Assembly: GCA_017427985.1 (NCBI GenBank)
Contig: JAFRRS010000023.1
Coordinates: 186,001-250,000 of the forward strand
Direction of reading: 5' to 3'
Source: Bacteroidales bacterium
GTDB taxonomy: Bacteria > Bacteroidota > Bacteroidia > Bacteroidales > F082
DNA: 64,000 nucleotides
The first letter of the stretch is position 1. The number at the start of each line of letters is the position of its first letter. Positions 50,491 through 59,456 of the stretch are shown here, piece by piece. The notes beneath the pieces were generated by a model. It ran no database searches. It saw only the letters and a list, made by a program, of their open reading frames with translations, and was not told the origin of the DNA. Both the position numbers and the translations under genes were made by a program.

Positions 50491-53295
50491 ATGAAAAAAT
50501 TATTCTTATCAGTCTTGTTCGTTGCCGTTATGGCAGTGACAAGTTTCGCCCAGATGGCGATGCCTTGCCCGATGGATCCAAACGTGAGAATCGGCAAGTT
50601 AGACAACGGATTGACTTACTACATCCGTCACAACGAGAAACCGGCCAAGAGAGCGGATTTCTACATCGCTCAGAAAGTCGGTTCAGTCCTCGAAGAGGAG
50701 AGCCAGCGCGGTCTCGCCCACTTCCTCGAGCACATGGCATTCAACGGAACCACCAACCTTCCTGGCATGATGCTCCGCGAGTATCTCCAGAGCCGTGGTA
50801 TCAAGTTCGGTGAGAACCTCAACGCAGGCACAGGCATCGACCAGACAGTGTACATGGTCACCAACGTGCCTACCGACATCCCGGGACTCGTCGACACCTG
50901 CTTGCTCATCCTCCACGACTGGTCAAGCTTCATCGCACTCCAGGAAGAGGAAATCGACAACGAGCGCGGCGTCATCCTTGAGGAGCTCCGCACACGCGAA
51001 AACGCCAACGAGCGTATCATGAAGGAAATACTTCCTGTCATGTATCCTAACAGCCCTTACGCCAACCGTCTCCCTGGCGGACTTCCGGAAGTCGTTGCCA
51101 ACTTCGAGTATCAGACACTCCGCGACTACTATCACAAATGGTATCGTCCTGACCTTCAAGGTCTTATCATCGTCGGTGACATCGATGTCGATGCTATCGA
51201 GGCACGTATCAAAGAAATGTGCGCAGACATTCCAACTCCAGTCAACCCTGCACCAAGACCGCAGTTCTTGATTGAAGACAACGTCGAGCCTATCGTGGCA
51301 ATCGCCTCAGACCCTGAAGCCACCAACTACAGAGTCAACCTCTATTACAAATCAGACCCGACACCTGACTCATTGAAAAACGACATGAGCTACTGGATGG
51401 GACAATATGTTTTGTCAATCATTTCACAGATGCAAATCAACCGCCTCCAGGAAATCACAAAGAAGCCTAACCCACCATTCATCTATGGCTACAGCTACTA
51501 TTCAAACTACTATATCGCCCCTACAAAAGACGCATGGTGCAGCTTCGCAATGGCTAAAGACGCAGCCGGCATCGACGAGGCCCTCACAGCTCTTGTGACT
51601 GAAAACAAACGCATGTCTCTGTTCGGATTCACCCCATCAGAATATGAAAGAGCAAAGGCCGATTTCATGAAACAGATTGAGAATCAATACAATGAGAGAA
51701 ACAACACTGAAAATGAGCAATATGTCAACGAGTGCTTGAACAATTTCCTTAGCAACGAGCCGATGATGGGCATTGAAATCGAATATACTTATTATCAGCA
51801 GATTATCCCGAACCTTCCGCTTGAGGCAATCAACATGTACGCTCAGCAGCTCATCACAGAAGACAACCTCGTCATAACAGTGACAGCACCTAAGAAAGAG
51901 GGTGAGACACTTCCTACAAAAGAGGAAATACTGAAGGTTTACGAAGCCGCACAGGCAGCAGAAGTGGAAGCCTACAAAGAAGAAGTGTTCGACGGTCCAA
52001 TCGTTGCAAATATGCCTAAGCCAGGCAAAATCAAGAAAGTCGCCGACATGCCTGAATTCGACGCTAAAGTCATGACACTCAGCAACGGCATGAAGGTCAT
52101 CTACAAGAAGACCACCTTCAAGGAAGACGAGATTCGTTTCACAGCCAACAGCTGGGGCGGCATCTCCGCACTTCCACAGAAAGACTTCATCACATTACAG
52201 GAACTCTCCGACGTCATCACATTGGGCGGTGTGGGCAACTTCAGTGCCATCGACCTCCCGAAAGTGCTCGCAGGCAAGAAAGTGCGCGTGACACCTTACA
52301 TCGGCAACTACTCAGAAGGCATGAACGGCAACTGCTCGCCTAAAGACCTCGAGACCATGATGCAGCTCATCTACCTGTACTTCACAGCACCTCGCGCAGA
52401 TGAAGAGGCATTCCAGTCATACTCACAGCGTATCAAGGCAGCCCTTGAAAACCAAGAGCTTAACCCGATGACGACATTCTCCGACTCATTGATTATGGTG
52501 TTGTACGGCAACCATCCGCTCCGCATGAGAATGAAAGCCGCCGATGTCGATAACATCAACTACGCCAAGGCAATGGAATTATACAAAAACCGCTTCGTCG
52601 ATCCTAACAACTTCACTTTCTATTTCGTTGGAAACATCGACGAGAACACCTTCAAGCCATTGGTTGAGCAGTATCTCGCTTCTCTGAAGAAGAACAAACG
52701 TAAGGAAAGCTGGAAAGACATCAACCTCGGCATCTCTGAAAAGAACATCATCTGCCATTATGAGAAAGAGATGCAGAATCCTAAGGTGACTATCTACATG
52801 ACTATCAACGGTCAGATGGAATACAACTACCGCAACCAGATTTACATGGACGCTCTCGGCGATGTCATGGACATCTACTACACCCGCACCATCCGTGAGG
52901 AAGAAGGCGGCACATACGGCGTAGGCGTCATGGGTCAGCTCTCAGAGAGACCGAAGAACGCTTATCTGTTCCTCATCGCATTCGACACAAATGCCGATAT
53001 GTATGAGAAACTCATGAACAAAGTCCGCGAAGGATTTAACGACGTTGCAACCAACGGTCCTGCTCAGGAAGACCTGACAAAGGTCGTTGAAAACCTCTAC
53101 AAGAAACGCGCTGAAGAGCAAGAGGAAAACAGCTACTGGCTCAACGCAATCGAGACTTTCGACGAGGACAAGATCAACATCGACGCCGAGTTCGACGCCA
53201 TCGTGAAGAGCATCACTCCTCAGACTATCGCCGACTTCGCCAAAGAGGTGCTGAAAGGCTATAATAAAGAAGTGGTACAGCTTCCAACCAAATAG
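50491..53295 (+). CDS. M16-family (pitrilysin-like) zinc peptidase, full-length periplasmic
   Basis: A 934-residue exported peptidase. The signal peptide runs to about residue 20 (SFAQ). The inverted zinc motif is HFLEHMAFNG (HxxEH) near residues 77-82, with the third zinc ligand glutamate expected about 75 residues later in the LQEEEIDNERGVILEE segment. The N-terminal M16 unit is followed by an M16_C domain, a second M16 core without HxxEH, and a final domain with TREEEGGTYGVGVMG-like residues, the usual substrate-binding R/Y region. It should degrade peptides in the periplasm as one clam-shell chain. The fused two-lobe size (about 930) is typical for Bacteroidota. Confidence 0.93.
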   Translation: MKKLFLSVLFVAVMAVTSFAQMAMPCPMDPNVRIGKLDNGLTYYIRHNEKPAKRADFYIAQKVGSVLEEESQRGLAHFLEHMAFNGTTNLPGMMLREYLQSRGIKFGENLNAGTGIDQTVYMVTNVPTDIPGLVDTCLLILHDWSSFIALQEEEIDNERGVILEELRTRENANERIMKEILPVMYPNSPYANRLPGGLPEVVANFEYQTLRDYYHKWYRPDLQGLIIVGDIDVDAIEARIKEMCADIPTPVNPAPRPQFLIEDNVEPIVAIASDPEATNYRVNLYYKSDPTPDSLKNDMSYWMGQYVLSIISQMQINRLQEITKKPNPPFIYGYSYYSNYYIAPTKDAWCSFAMAKDAAGIDEALTALVTENKRMSLFGFTPSEYERAKADFMKQIENQYNERNNTENEQYVNECLNNFLSNEPMMGIEIEYTYYQQIIPNLPLEAINMYAQQLITEDNLVITVTAPKKEGETLPTKEEILKVYEAAQAAEVEAYKEEVFDGPIVANMPKPGKIKKVADMPEFDAKVMTLSNGMKVIYKKTTFKEDEIRFTANSWGGISALPQKDFITLQELSDVITLGGVGNFSAIDLPKVLAGKKVRVTPYIGNYSEGMNGNCSPKDLETMMQLIYLYFTAPRADEEAFQSYSQRIKAALENQELNPMTTFSDSLIMVLYGNHPLRMRMKAADVDNINYAKAMELYKNRFVDPNNFTFYFVGNIDENTFKPLVEQYLASLKKNKRKESWKDINLGISEKNIICHYEKEMQNPKVTIYMTINGQMEYNYRNQIYMDALGDVMDIYYTRTIREEEGGTYGVGVMGQLSERPKNAYLFLIAFDTNADMYEKLMNKVREGFNDVATNGPAQEDLTKVVENLYKKRAEEQEENSYWLNAIETFDEDKINIDAEFDAIVKSITPQTIADFAKEVLKGYNKEVVQLPTK

Positions 53296-53321
53296 TATTA
53301 AATATTAAAATATTGAATGTT

Positions 53322-54698
53322 ATGACAGAAAAAATTCAAAAGCTGTTAAATGACAGCAAGGCAGCCAGATGGACTGCTCTCATTCTCATTGCATTGATGA
53401 TGTTTTTCGGCTATATGTTCGTTGATGTCATGTCACCGCTTAAAACACTCGTCGAGAACTCTCGTGGCTGGGACAGCGGCGTGTTCGGAACCTATGCTTC
53501 AGCAGAATACATCCTCAATGTTTGTGGTTTTCTTATCGTAGCCGGTATCATCCTCGACAAGATGGGTATTCGTTTTACAGGTGTGCTATCAGCATCGCTT
53601 ATGGTTCTTGGAGCAGCATTGAAGTACATCGGAATCAGTGAATGGTTCCAGACAACAGGTTTTGCCGAGTGGCTGAACTCATGGTGGGTTGCCATGCCTG
53701 CAAGCGCAAAGATGGCTTCTCTTGGTTTCATGATTTTCGGCTGCGGTTGCGAGATGGCGGGAACAACCGTCAGCAAAGCAATTGCCAAATGGTTCAAAGG
53801 CAAAGAAATGGCTTTGGCTATGGGTCTTGAAATGGCCATCGCACGTCTTGGTGTGTTTGCCGTGATGTGGATCGCCCCTATTATTGCAGATAGATTCGGC
53901 GAGAATGGTGCACAATCCATAGTGGCTCCTGTGGCATTCTGCAGCGCGCTGCTCTGTATCGGCCTCATCTTCTTCATCATCTTCACCACCATGGACAAGA
54001 AACTCGACAAGCAATTGGTTGCAGCTGGTATGGCAACCGACGAGAAGTCACCAGAGGACGAGTTCCGCATTAAGGATCTTGGCATCATCTTCTCAAGCAA
54101 GATGTTTTGGATTGTCGCTTTGCTCTGTGTTCTTTACTACAGCGCCATCTTCCCTTTCCAGCGTTATGCTCCGAACTTCTTAGAGGAAACCCTGAATGTT
54201 GACGCAGCAACCGGTGCCCGTCTGTTTAGTGTGTTCCCAATCTTAGCCATGTGTCTTACACCTTTCTTGGGCATTTTCTTAGACACCAAAGGAAAAGGAG
54301 CCTCGATGCTCATGCTTGGCTCAATCATCATGATCGTCTGCCATTTGAGTTTCGCATTCCTGCTCCCAATATTCCCATATAAATGGTTGGCAGTCTTCAT
54401 CACCGTCGTTTTGGGCGTTAGTTTCTCATTGGTTCCGGCAGCCTTATGGCCATCCGTCCCGAAAATCATCGACGAGAAAGTCCTTGGTAGCGCATACTGC
54501 CTGATTTTCTGGGTTCAGAATCTTGGTTTGTGCTTCGTACCGCTCATTATCGGTAATGTCCTAAAAGCCACAGGAGGTTACACAGCACCTATGGTCATAT
54601 TCTCATCGTTTGGCGTTTTGGCTTTCATATTCAGCATCTTGCTGAAACGCGAAGACAAAAAGAAGGGATTCGGTCTCGAAGAACCGAATATTAAATAA
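53322..54698 (+). CDS. Major facilitator superfamily transporter
   Basis: A 458-residue membrane protein with twelve predicted helices (the first at about residues 15-35) and a charged loop in the middle (residues about 228-255, KKLDKQLVAAGMATDEKSPEDEF). GxxxDkxGxR-like loop residues after helix 2 (IILDKMGIRFTG) are the MFS signature. The start is ATG 53322; the open frame extends three codons further to a TTG. Substrate cannot be inferred; the helices around FGCGCEMAGTTVSKAIAKWFKGKEMALAMG are glycine- and charge-containing, as in organic-anion porters. It follows the peptidase by 26 nt. Confidence 0.88.
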   Translation: MTEKIQKLLNDSKAARWTALILIALMMFFGYMFVDVMSPLKTLVENSRGWDSGVFGTYASAEYILNVCGFLIVAGIILDKMGIRFTGVLSASLMVLGAALKYIGISEWFQTTGFAEWLNSWWVAMPASAKMASLGFMIFGCGCEMAGTTVSKAIAKWFKGKEMALAMGLEMAIARLGVFAVMWIAPIIADRFGENGAQSIVAPVAFCSALLCIGLIFFIIFTTMDKKLDKQLVAAGMATDEKSPEDEFRIKDLGIIFSSKMFWIVALLCVLYYSAIFPFQRYAPNFLEETLNVDAATGARLFSVFPILAMCLTPFLGIFLDTKGKGASMLMLGSIIMIVCHLSFAFLLPIFPYKWLAVFITVVLGVSFSLVPAALWPSVPKIIDEKVLGSAYCLIFWVQNLGLCFVPLIIGNVLKATGGYTAPMVIFSSFGVLAFIFSILLKREDKKKGFGLEEPNIK

Positions 54699-54715
54699 TT
54701 GAATAAACAATTCTG

Positions 54716-54743
54716 TAGAGACGCAAAATTTTGCGTCTCTACT
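54716..54743. repeat. 28-nt palindromic element, copy 5 (core AAAATTTT); possible terminator
   Basis: A perfect palindrome with arms GTAGAGACGC and GCGTCTCTAC around AAAATTTT. It lies 18 nt after the MFS transporter stop and is followed by TTTATCAT, so it may also act as a terminator. Confidence 0.92.
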
Positions 54744-54765
54744 TTATCATAAAAATAAACATCCT

Positions 54766-56640
54766 ATGAAAAAAACTCTAACCCTTATCATTGTCATGAC
54801 GGCTTTCATTACCGTCAGCGCACAATGGGTCAACGACCCTGCAAGCAACACCTTCCTCGCCAACACCTCGGCAGATGCAGGTGAGATTTACATATCCACC
54901 GACCCTGTCTCGGGAGACACTTATATGCAATGGTGCCAGTTCGCGTCAAACGGATGGGTACCGAAAGTGCAGCGTCTCAACGCGGCAGGCGAGCCACAAT
55001 GGGATGCCAGCGGCCTGCAGCCTGCCGCACAGCACACTCTCGCATCATGGTCGCAAGGCGTGGCGATGGCAGCGACGACAGACAACGCCGTGGTGTCATG
55101 CTTCTCGACAGAAGCAGGCAACAGCGTGGCGGTGAAAATCAACGCCGACGGCACATTCGCATGGGGCGATGCCGGCATCACGCTCTTTAACGGCGCCGGA
55201 GGCTCCCGCACCGAACTCCTCGCCGGCGACGACGGCGGCGTGTGGGCACTCGCCACAGACAACACCAACTCGTACCTCTGCTATATCAACGCCGACGGCA
55301 CAACCAACCCCACAATAACCATCAGCGACGACACCCAAATATGCACCTTCGGACAACTGGTGCCAACCAATGACGGCAACGTGTTCCTGGTATACGAAAA
55401 AGAACAATGGGCCTACACCTATTTCTATGAGAAAGACATCCGCGTGGTGGGCTACAACAAAAACGGCACACAAATCTCCGAAGACATCCAGCTCATGTCG
55501 CCAGTGACTATCCCTGGCGCCTACATTCATTATGTGGTGCCCGACGGTCTCGGCGGCGGATACGTTTACATATGGCATGCCGGAGGCATAGGTGGAACAT
55601 TCAACACCTACGTGTTCCACTTCAACCATAACGGCGCATCGACAATCAACGACCTTAACGGCATACCGGTTCACTCCGCAGACCCCGACTATTTCTATAT
55701 CAGCGCATCAGCCACCGTCGACCCCGACAGCCATGACTTAATATTATTCTACGAACAAACAGACGAATACTCACAAACACAATGCAAACTCTACATGAAC
55801 CGTATCACTTCTTACGGCGAGAGAGTGTGGGACGAAGGAATACTCGTGCTCGACAACGGAACCACACCCTGCGGCGGTCTTAACATCGACGCCTTCGAAT
55901 ATGGTGGCGGATTCGCGGTGACTTATTTCAAAGGACTGGGAACCGGAAGCCAAGCTACAGTTGAGGCACAGGGCTTCGACATGAACGGCAACTCGTTGTG
56001 GAACACCCAGATGAGCTCAACAACATACAATAAGACGGGTTGCGATAACACCTCAGGATTCCATGGTGGACAAAACATCATCTCTTGGGTCAACTCAAAC
56101 TCAGGCGGACTTTACGGACAGAACATCGGACAACTCGGCGAGATGGGCGAGGTCACTCCTCCCACCCCACCAGCCCCATGCGATGCACCGACTAACTTAC
56201 AAGGCGAGTATTATTACGAAGGACCAGGGAATTGGGGTGTAAACATGTCATGGACGGCTCCACAGGAAACACCATTGCATTACAACCTATATGTCACAGA
56301 CCCTTCAGGTTGCAACACAACATATGAAATACCATCAAATTACAATTCGTGTATTATGCCGACATCAATAATCGGTGATGTAATAATCCAACTCACAGCG
56401 GTTTACGACGACTGCGAATCGGATTACGCTCTAACACCAGACGGTGAGAACTATCTTCTGATTGAATTGACATCAATTCCGGAAAACGAATACGAGGAAA
56501 TCGTCAACGTCATTGAGATTTACAACATCAACGGTCAGCTCACCAACACTTTAAATATCAACGACTTGAATCAAGGTATTTATATTATAAAAGGTGTGAC
56601 GCAGAGCGGAAAAACTGCGATTAGAAAGATAGTGAAATGA
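54766..56640 (+). CDS. T9SS-sorted extracellular protein with beta-propeller-like repeats
   Basis: A 624-residue secreted protein of no known function. The signal peptide ends near VSAQ. Residues about 25-440 are beta-rich, with repeating segments containing YMQWCQF, VSCFSTEAGN, VWALATDNTNSYLCYI and VPDGLGGGYVYIWHAGG, suggestive of propeller-like blades. A fibronectin type III-like domain covers about 470-570 (PCDAPTNLQGEYY...NMSWTAPQETPLHYNLYV). The end (EEIVNVIEIYNINGQLTNTLNINDLNQGIYIIKGVTQSGKTAIRKIVK) is a short T9SS type A sorting domain without the usual YPNP entry. It lies alone between the 28-nt palindrome and a strong two-way terminator. Confidence 0.82.
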   Translation: MKKTLTLIIVMTAFITVSAQWVNDPASNTFLANTSADAGEIYISTDPVSGDTYMQWCQFASNGWVPKVQRLNAAGEPQWDASGLQPAAQHTLASWSQGVAMAATTDNAVVSCFSTEAGNSVAVKINADGTFAWGDAGITLFNGAGGSRTELLAGDDGGVWALATDNTNSYLCYINADGTTNPTITISDDTQICTFGQLVPTNDGNVFLVYEKEQWAYTYFYEKDIRVVGYNKNGTQISEDIQLMSPVTIPGAYIHYVVPDGLGGGYVYIWHAGGIGGTFNTYVFHFNHNGASTINDLNGIPVHSADPDYFYISASATVDPDSHDLILFYEQTDEYSQTQCKLYMNRITSYGERVWDEGILVLDNGTTPCGGLNIDAFEYGGGFAVTYFKGLGTGSQATVEAQGFDMNGNSLWNTQMSSTTYNKTGCDNTSGFHGGQNIISWVNSNSGGLYGQNIGQLGEMGEVTPPTPPAPCDAPTNLQGEYYYEGPGNWGVNMSWTAPQETPLHYNLYVTDPSGCNTTYEIPSNYNSCIMPTSIIGDVIIQLTAVYDDCESDYALTPDGENYLLIELTSIPENEYEEIVNVIEIYNINGQLTNTLNINDLNQGIYIIKGVTQSGKTAIRKIVK

Positions 56641-56654
56641 CAGTTAAAACCATA

Positions 56655-56698
56655 AAAAACCAGTGGGGAGAAGGCATGCCTTCTCCCCACTGGTTTTT
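56655..56698. terminator. Perfect bidirectional terminator
   Basis: A 44-nt perfect inverted repeat: arms AAAAACCAGTGGGGAGAAGG and its exact complement meet over CATG, with A-runs on the left and T-runs on the right. It can stop both the T9SS-protein transcript (plus strand) and the tRNA transcript (minus strand). Confidence 0.95.
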
Positions 56699-56699
56699 G

Positions 56700-56774
56700 T
56701 GGAAACTGCTGGGTTCGAACCAGCGACCTCCTGCTTGTAAGGCAGGCGCTCTGAACCAACTGAGCTAAGCTTCC
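56700..56774 (-). tRNA. tRNA-Val (anticodon UAC)
   Basis: On the minus strand: acceptor GGAAGCT/AGTTTCC, D-arm GCTC...GAGC, anticodon stem CCTGC/GCAGG with loop CTTACAA (anticodon TAC) and T-arm GCTGG-TTCGAAC-CCAGC. CCA is not encoded. It is the second gene of the transcript. Confidence 0.96.
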
Positions 56775-56783
56775 TGCGCTGTG

Positions 56784-56856
56784 AGCGGATTACGGGGCTC
56801 GAACCCGCGACCTGAAGCTTGGGAAGCTTCCGCTCTGCCAGCTGAGCTAAATCCGC
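56784..56856 (-). tRNA. tRNA-Gly (anticodon CCC)
   Basis: On the minus strand: acceptor GCGGATT/AATCCGC, anticodon stem GAAGC/GCTTC with loop TTCCCAA (anticodon CCC), T-arm GCGGG-TTCGAGC-CCCGT (last pair G-T) and discriminator U. CCA is not encoded. It is separated from tRNA-Val by nine bases and lies first in the transcript. Confidence 0.95.
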
Positions 56857-56873
56857 AATACCGTTTACGGGCT

Positions 56874-56882
56874 GCAAAAATA
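56874..56882 (-). promoter_or_regulatory. -33/-7 promoter for the tRNA pair
   Basis: The minus strand shows TTTTG, about 17 nt, then TATTTTTGC, close to the consensus TTTG-N19-TAnnTTTG. Transcription should start about 12 nt before tRNA-Gly. Confidence 0.72.
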
Positions 56883-56965
56883 CAAAAATTTTCATTCCAC
56901 AAAACATTTTTCAAAAAAAATCTTTCAACTCCAAACTTTAACTTCAAAACTCTAAACTAAATTTG

Positions 56966-56974
56966 TATCTTTGC
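56966..56974 (+). promoter_or_regulatory. -7 box (TATCTTTGC) for the LOG-family gene
   Basis: A strong TAnnTTTG match 19 nt before the ATG at 56994, suggesting a very short leader. The gene has no other promoter. Confidence 0.7.
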
Positions 56975-56993
56975 AGAAATAAAATTTATCATT

Positions 56994-57698
56994 ATGAATA
57001 TTGTAGAAAAAATCAAGAAAGCTATCGCTGACAGAAAATGGAACGACATCAAGGCAAACGACTCATGGTCGGTGTTCAAAATCATGTCAGAATTTGTTAA
57101 CGGTTACGAGACACTCTCGAGAATCGGACCTTGCGTCGCCATCTTCGGCTCGGCACGTATCAAGGAAGACAACCCTTACTATCAGAAGGCGGTTGAGACA
57201 GCCTCCAAACTCGTTGAGAAAGGCTTCGGCGTCATCACCGGCGGCGGCCCTGGCATCATGGAAGCCGGCAACAAAGGCGCACACGAAGCAGGCGGCAAGA
57301 GCGTCGGACTCAACATCGTGTTGCCTCATGAACAGCATTCCAACCCTTACATCGACAGCGACAAGTCAATCAACTTCGACTATTTCTACATCCGTAAGAC
57401 GATGTTCACCCGCTACTCGCAAGGCTTCATCGCTTTCCCTGGCGGATTCGGCACCCTCGACGAGCTTTCGGAAGCCCTCACTCTCATGCAGACTAACAAA
57501 ATCGCCAACTTCCCTATCGTGATGCTTGGCTCGGAATTCTGGAATCCGCTTGTCGACTGGTTCAAACAGACTCTCCTTAAAGATAAAATGATTGCCGAAA
57601 AGGATTTCGACATCTTCCACGTTGTTGACGACCCTGACGAAGCAGTTAGAATCATCGACGAATTCTATCAGAAGTCAGAGCTTAAACCTAACTTCTAA
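56994..57698 (+). CDS. LOG-family nucleotide 5'-monophosphate phosphoribohydrolase
   Basis: A 234-residue TIGR00730/LOG Rossmann protein. The family hallmark PGGFGTLDELSEALTLMQ and the phosphate-binding GGGPGIMEAGNKGAHEAGGKSVGL are present. Relatives release the base from cytokinin or purine nucleotide 5'-monophosphates. In bacteria they are mostly nucleotide hydrolases such as PpnN; a cytokinin role here is unlikely. The stop overlaps the start of the sigma-54 regulator gene (TAATG), suggesting coupled expression. Confidence 0.9.
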   Translation: MNIVEKIKKAIADRKWNDIKANDSWSVFKIMSEFVNGYETLSRIGPCVAIFGSARIKEDNPYYQKAVETASKLVEKGFGVITGGGPGIMEAGNKGAHEAGGKSVGLNIVLPHEQHSNPYIDSDKSINFDYFYIRKTMFTRYSQGFIAFPGGFGTLDELSEALTLMQTNKIANFPIVMLGSEFWNPLVDWFKQTLLKDKMIAEKDFDIFHVVDDPDEAVRIIDEFYQKSELKPNF

Positions 57699-58846
57699 TG
57701 TCACGAGTCCTTATCATCGACGACGAACCTGCCATCCGTCGTGCCATGCGCAGCATCCTCGAAAACGAAGGCTACACCATTACTGATGCCGCCTCAGCCA
57801 TTGAAGCGTTGCCGATGCTACACAGCGACACCTTCGACGCGATTTTTTGCGACATCAAGATGCCTCAGATGGACGGAATAGAGTTCCTTGAGAAATCAAG
57901 GACTCTCACCGACGCCCCGATAATTATCATATCTGGACACGGGACAATAGACATCGCCGTCGATGCAATAAAAAAAGGAGCCTACGACTTCATCGAGAAG
58001 CCGATGGACCTCAACCGCATGCTTATCACTTTGCGTAACGCGTTAGACAAAAACCGACTCGTCAACGAGACGAAAAAGCTTCGCAACGTGGTAAGCAAGC
58101 AGTACGAGATGATTGGCGATTCCTGGGCGATGAATGAGCTTTACACCATGATTGAGCGAGTCGCGCCAACGAATGCCAAAGTGCTTATACTCGGCGAAAA
58201 CGGCACCGGCAAAGAGCTCGTCGCCCGTCAGCTTCACGAGATGAGCCCACGGAAAGACCACGCCTTCATCGAGGTAAACTGCGCCGCCATTCCGTCGGAA
58301 CTCATTGAAAGCCAATTGTTCGGACACGAGAAAGGAGCTTTCACCTCAGCCATAAAACAGAAAAAAGGCGACTTCGAACTCGCCGACAACGGCACTCTCT
58401 TCCTCGATGAAATCGGCGACATGAGCCTCGCCGCACAAGCCAAGGTCCTTCGCGCTCTTCAGGAAAACAAAATCACCCGCGTCGGTGGCGAAGAGGAGAT
58501 AAAAGTCGATGTCAGAGTCATTGCTGCGACAAACAAAAACCTTCAGGATGAGATAGCAAAAGGCAACTTCCGCGAAGACCTCTACCACCGCATCAGCATG
58601 ATAATCATGCGCGTGCCGCCTCTGCGCGAACGCCTCGACGACATACCTTTATTAATTAATAGCTTCGTGGTGAAAGCCGCCAACGAGATGGGCAAGCCTA
58701 TCCCCTCTTTCACGGATGGTGCCATCGAAGAACTCAAAAAACAGCACTGGAGCGGTAACATCCGCGAGCTGCAGAACGTCGTCGGACGCCTTGTCATCCT
58801 CTGTGGCCCAACAATTTCCGAAGAAGATGTAAAAAAATATCTCTAA
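57698..58846 (+). CDS. NtrC-family response regulator lacking the DNA-binding domain
   Basis: A 382-residue protein. The receiver domain (1-115) has the acceptor Asp52 in FCDIKMPQMDG and the Lys101-containing FIEKPMDL. The sigma-54 activator AAA domain (about 137-372) has Walker A GENGTGKE (166-173), the sigma-54-contact loop GAFTSA (213-218, with Ser for Gly of GAFTGA), Walker B TLFLDEIGD and the arginine-finger region. It stops after the AAA lid (ELQNVVGRLVILCGPTISEEDVKKYL), so the Fis-type helix-turn-helix is missing. No frameshift-restored HTH is visible in the following 50 nt, which run into ssrA. It may act from solution on sigma-54 without a fixed site. The kinase partner is not in the window. 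Confidence 0.9.
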   Translation: MSRVLIIDDEPAIRRAMRSILENEGYTITDAASAIEALPMLHSDTFDAIFCDIKMPQMDGIEFLEKSRTLTDAPIIIISGHGTIDIAVDAIKKGAYDFIEKPMDLNRMLITLRNALDKNRLVNETKKLRNVVSKQYEMIGDSWAMNELYTMIERVAPTNAKVLILGENGTGKELVARQLHEMSPRKDHAFIEVNCAAIPSELIESQLFGHEKGAFTSAIKQKKGDFELADNGTLFLDEIGDMSLAAQAKVLRALQENKITRVGGEEEIKVDVRVIAATNKNLQDEIAKGNFREDLYHRISMIIMRVPPLRERLDDIPLLINSFVVKAANEMGKPIPSFTDGAIEELKKQHWSGNIRELQNVVGRLVILCGPTISEEDVKKYL

Positions 58847-58861
58847 TTCGGAAATTATTAG

Positions 58862-58870
58862 TACCTTTGC
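58862..58870 (+). promoter_or_regulatory. -7 box (TACCTTTGC) for ssrA
   Basis: It matches TAnnTTTG and lies 25 nt upstream of the mature tmRNA 5' end. It starts 16 nt after the stop of the sigma-54 regulator. Confidence 0.65.
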
Positions 58871-58894
58871 AGGCTTTTTGAAAGCATAACATTC

Positions 58895-59290
58895 GGGGCT
58901 GACCGGTTTTGACAGCTTGTAGAAGGGTTATGTAAGCATACCGAGCCTCGCAGTGACGCTCGTAAATCTTGACTGCAAAAAATTAATTGGCGAAAATACT
59001 TACGCTCTCGCTGCTTAGTCGAAGTACAGTAGACAAGCTTCATCCTTTCACAAGGTGAGAGGACGAGACATCTCGCGGATGGAGCCTCCCGATTCCGGTC
59101 CGGCAACGAGGTGCTCAGCAATTTCGGGATAGCGACGCGGAAGCTCCGGCAACGTCGTGAAACTCAAGGAGATAAGGTCAGGATTAGGATGTCTGCTTCC
59201 TTGCCTGACACGAAAACCAACAACAGAATAAGTATGTAGAAAGCATAATTGTTCCTTGTTTGGACGAGGGTTCGACTCCCTCCAGCTCCA
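58895..59290 (+). ncRNA. ssrA: Transfer-messenger RNA (tag GENTYALAA)
   Basis: The mature ends pair as GGGGCTG (58895) with CAGCTCC (59284-59289 region) and the discriminator A at 59290. The 5' end continues ACCGGTTTTGACAGC and the 3' part contains GGGTTCGACTCCCTCC, the T-arm. The tag reading frame begins at the resume codon GGC (58989) and reads G-E-N-T-Y-A-L-A-A with stop TAG at 59016. Bacteroidota tags usually end YALAA. It rescues stalled ribosomes with SmpB. CCA is not encoded. Confidence 0.97.
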
Positions 59291-59291
59291 C

Positions 59292-59330
59292 AAAAACTCC
59301 AATACTTTGTTCAATGTGTTGGAGTTTTTT
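59292..59330 (+). terminator. Terminator of ssrA
   Basis: The arms AAAAACTCCAA and TTGGAGTTTTT enclose a 16-nt loop, directly after the tmRNA 3' end, with a T-run of six. Confidence 0.88.
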
Positions 59331-59456
59331 GCATTCTATCCGTCTCCTGATACGATTTGTTTGCAAAACGTATTTTTATTTATAAAAATAGCACAAAAAA
59401 TCTTGCCCCCAAATTTCTTTGGCTTTACTTTTGCGAAAAATTTAAAATGAAGAAAT
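59331..59456. other. Intergenic stretch without recognised features
   Basis: These 126 nt between the ssrA terminator and the 54-nt repeat are A/T-rich. I see no gene, hairpin or repeat. Confidence 0.5.
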
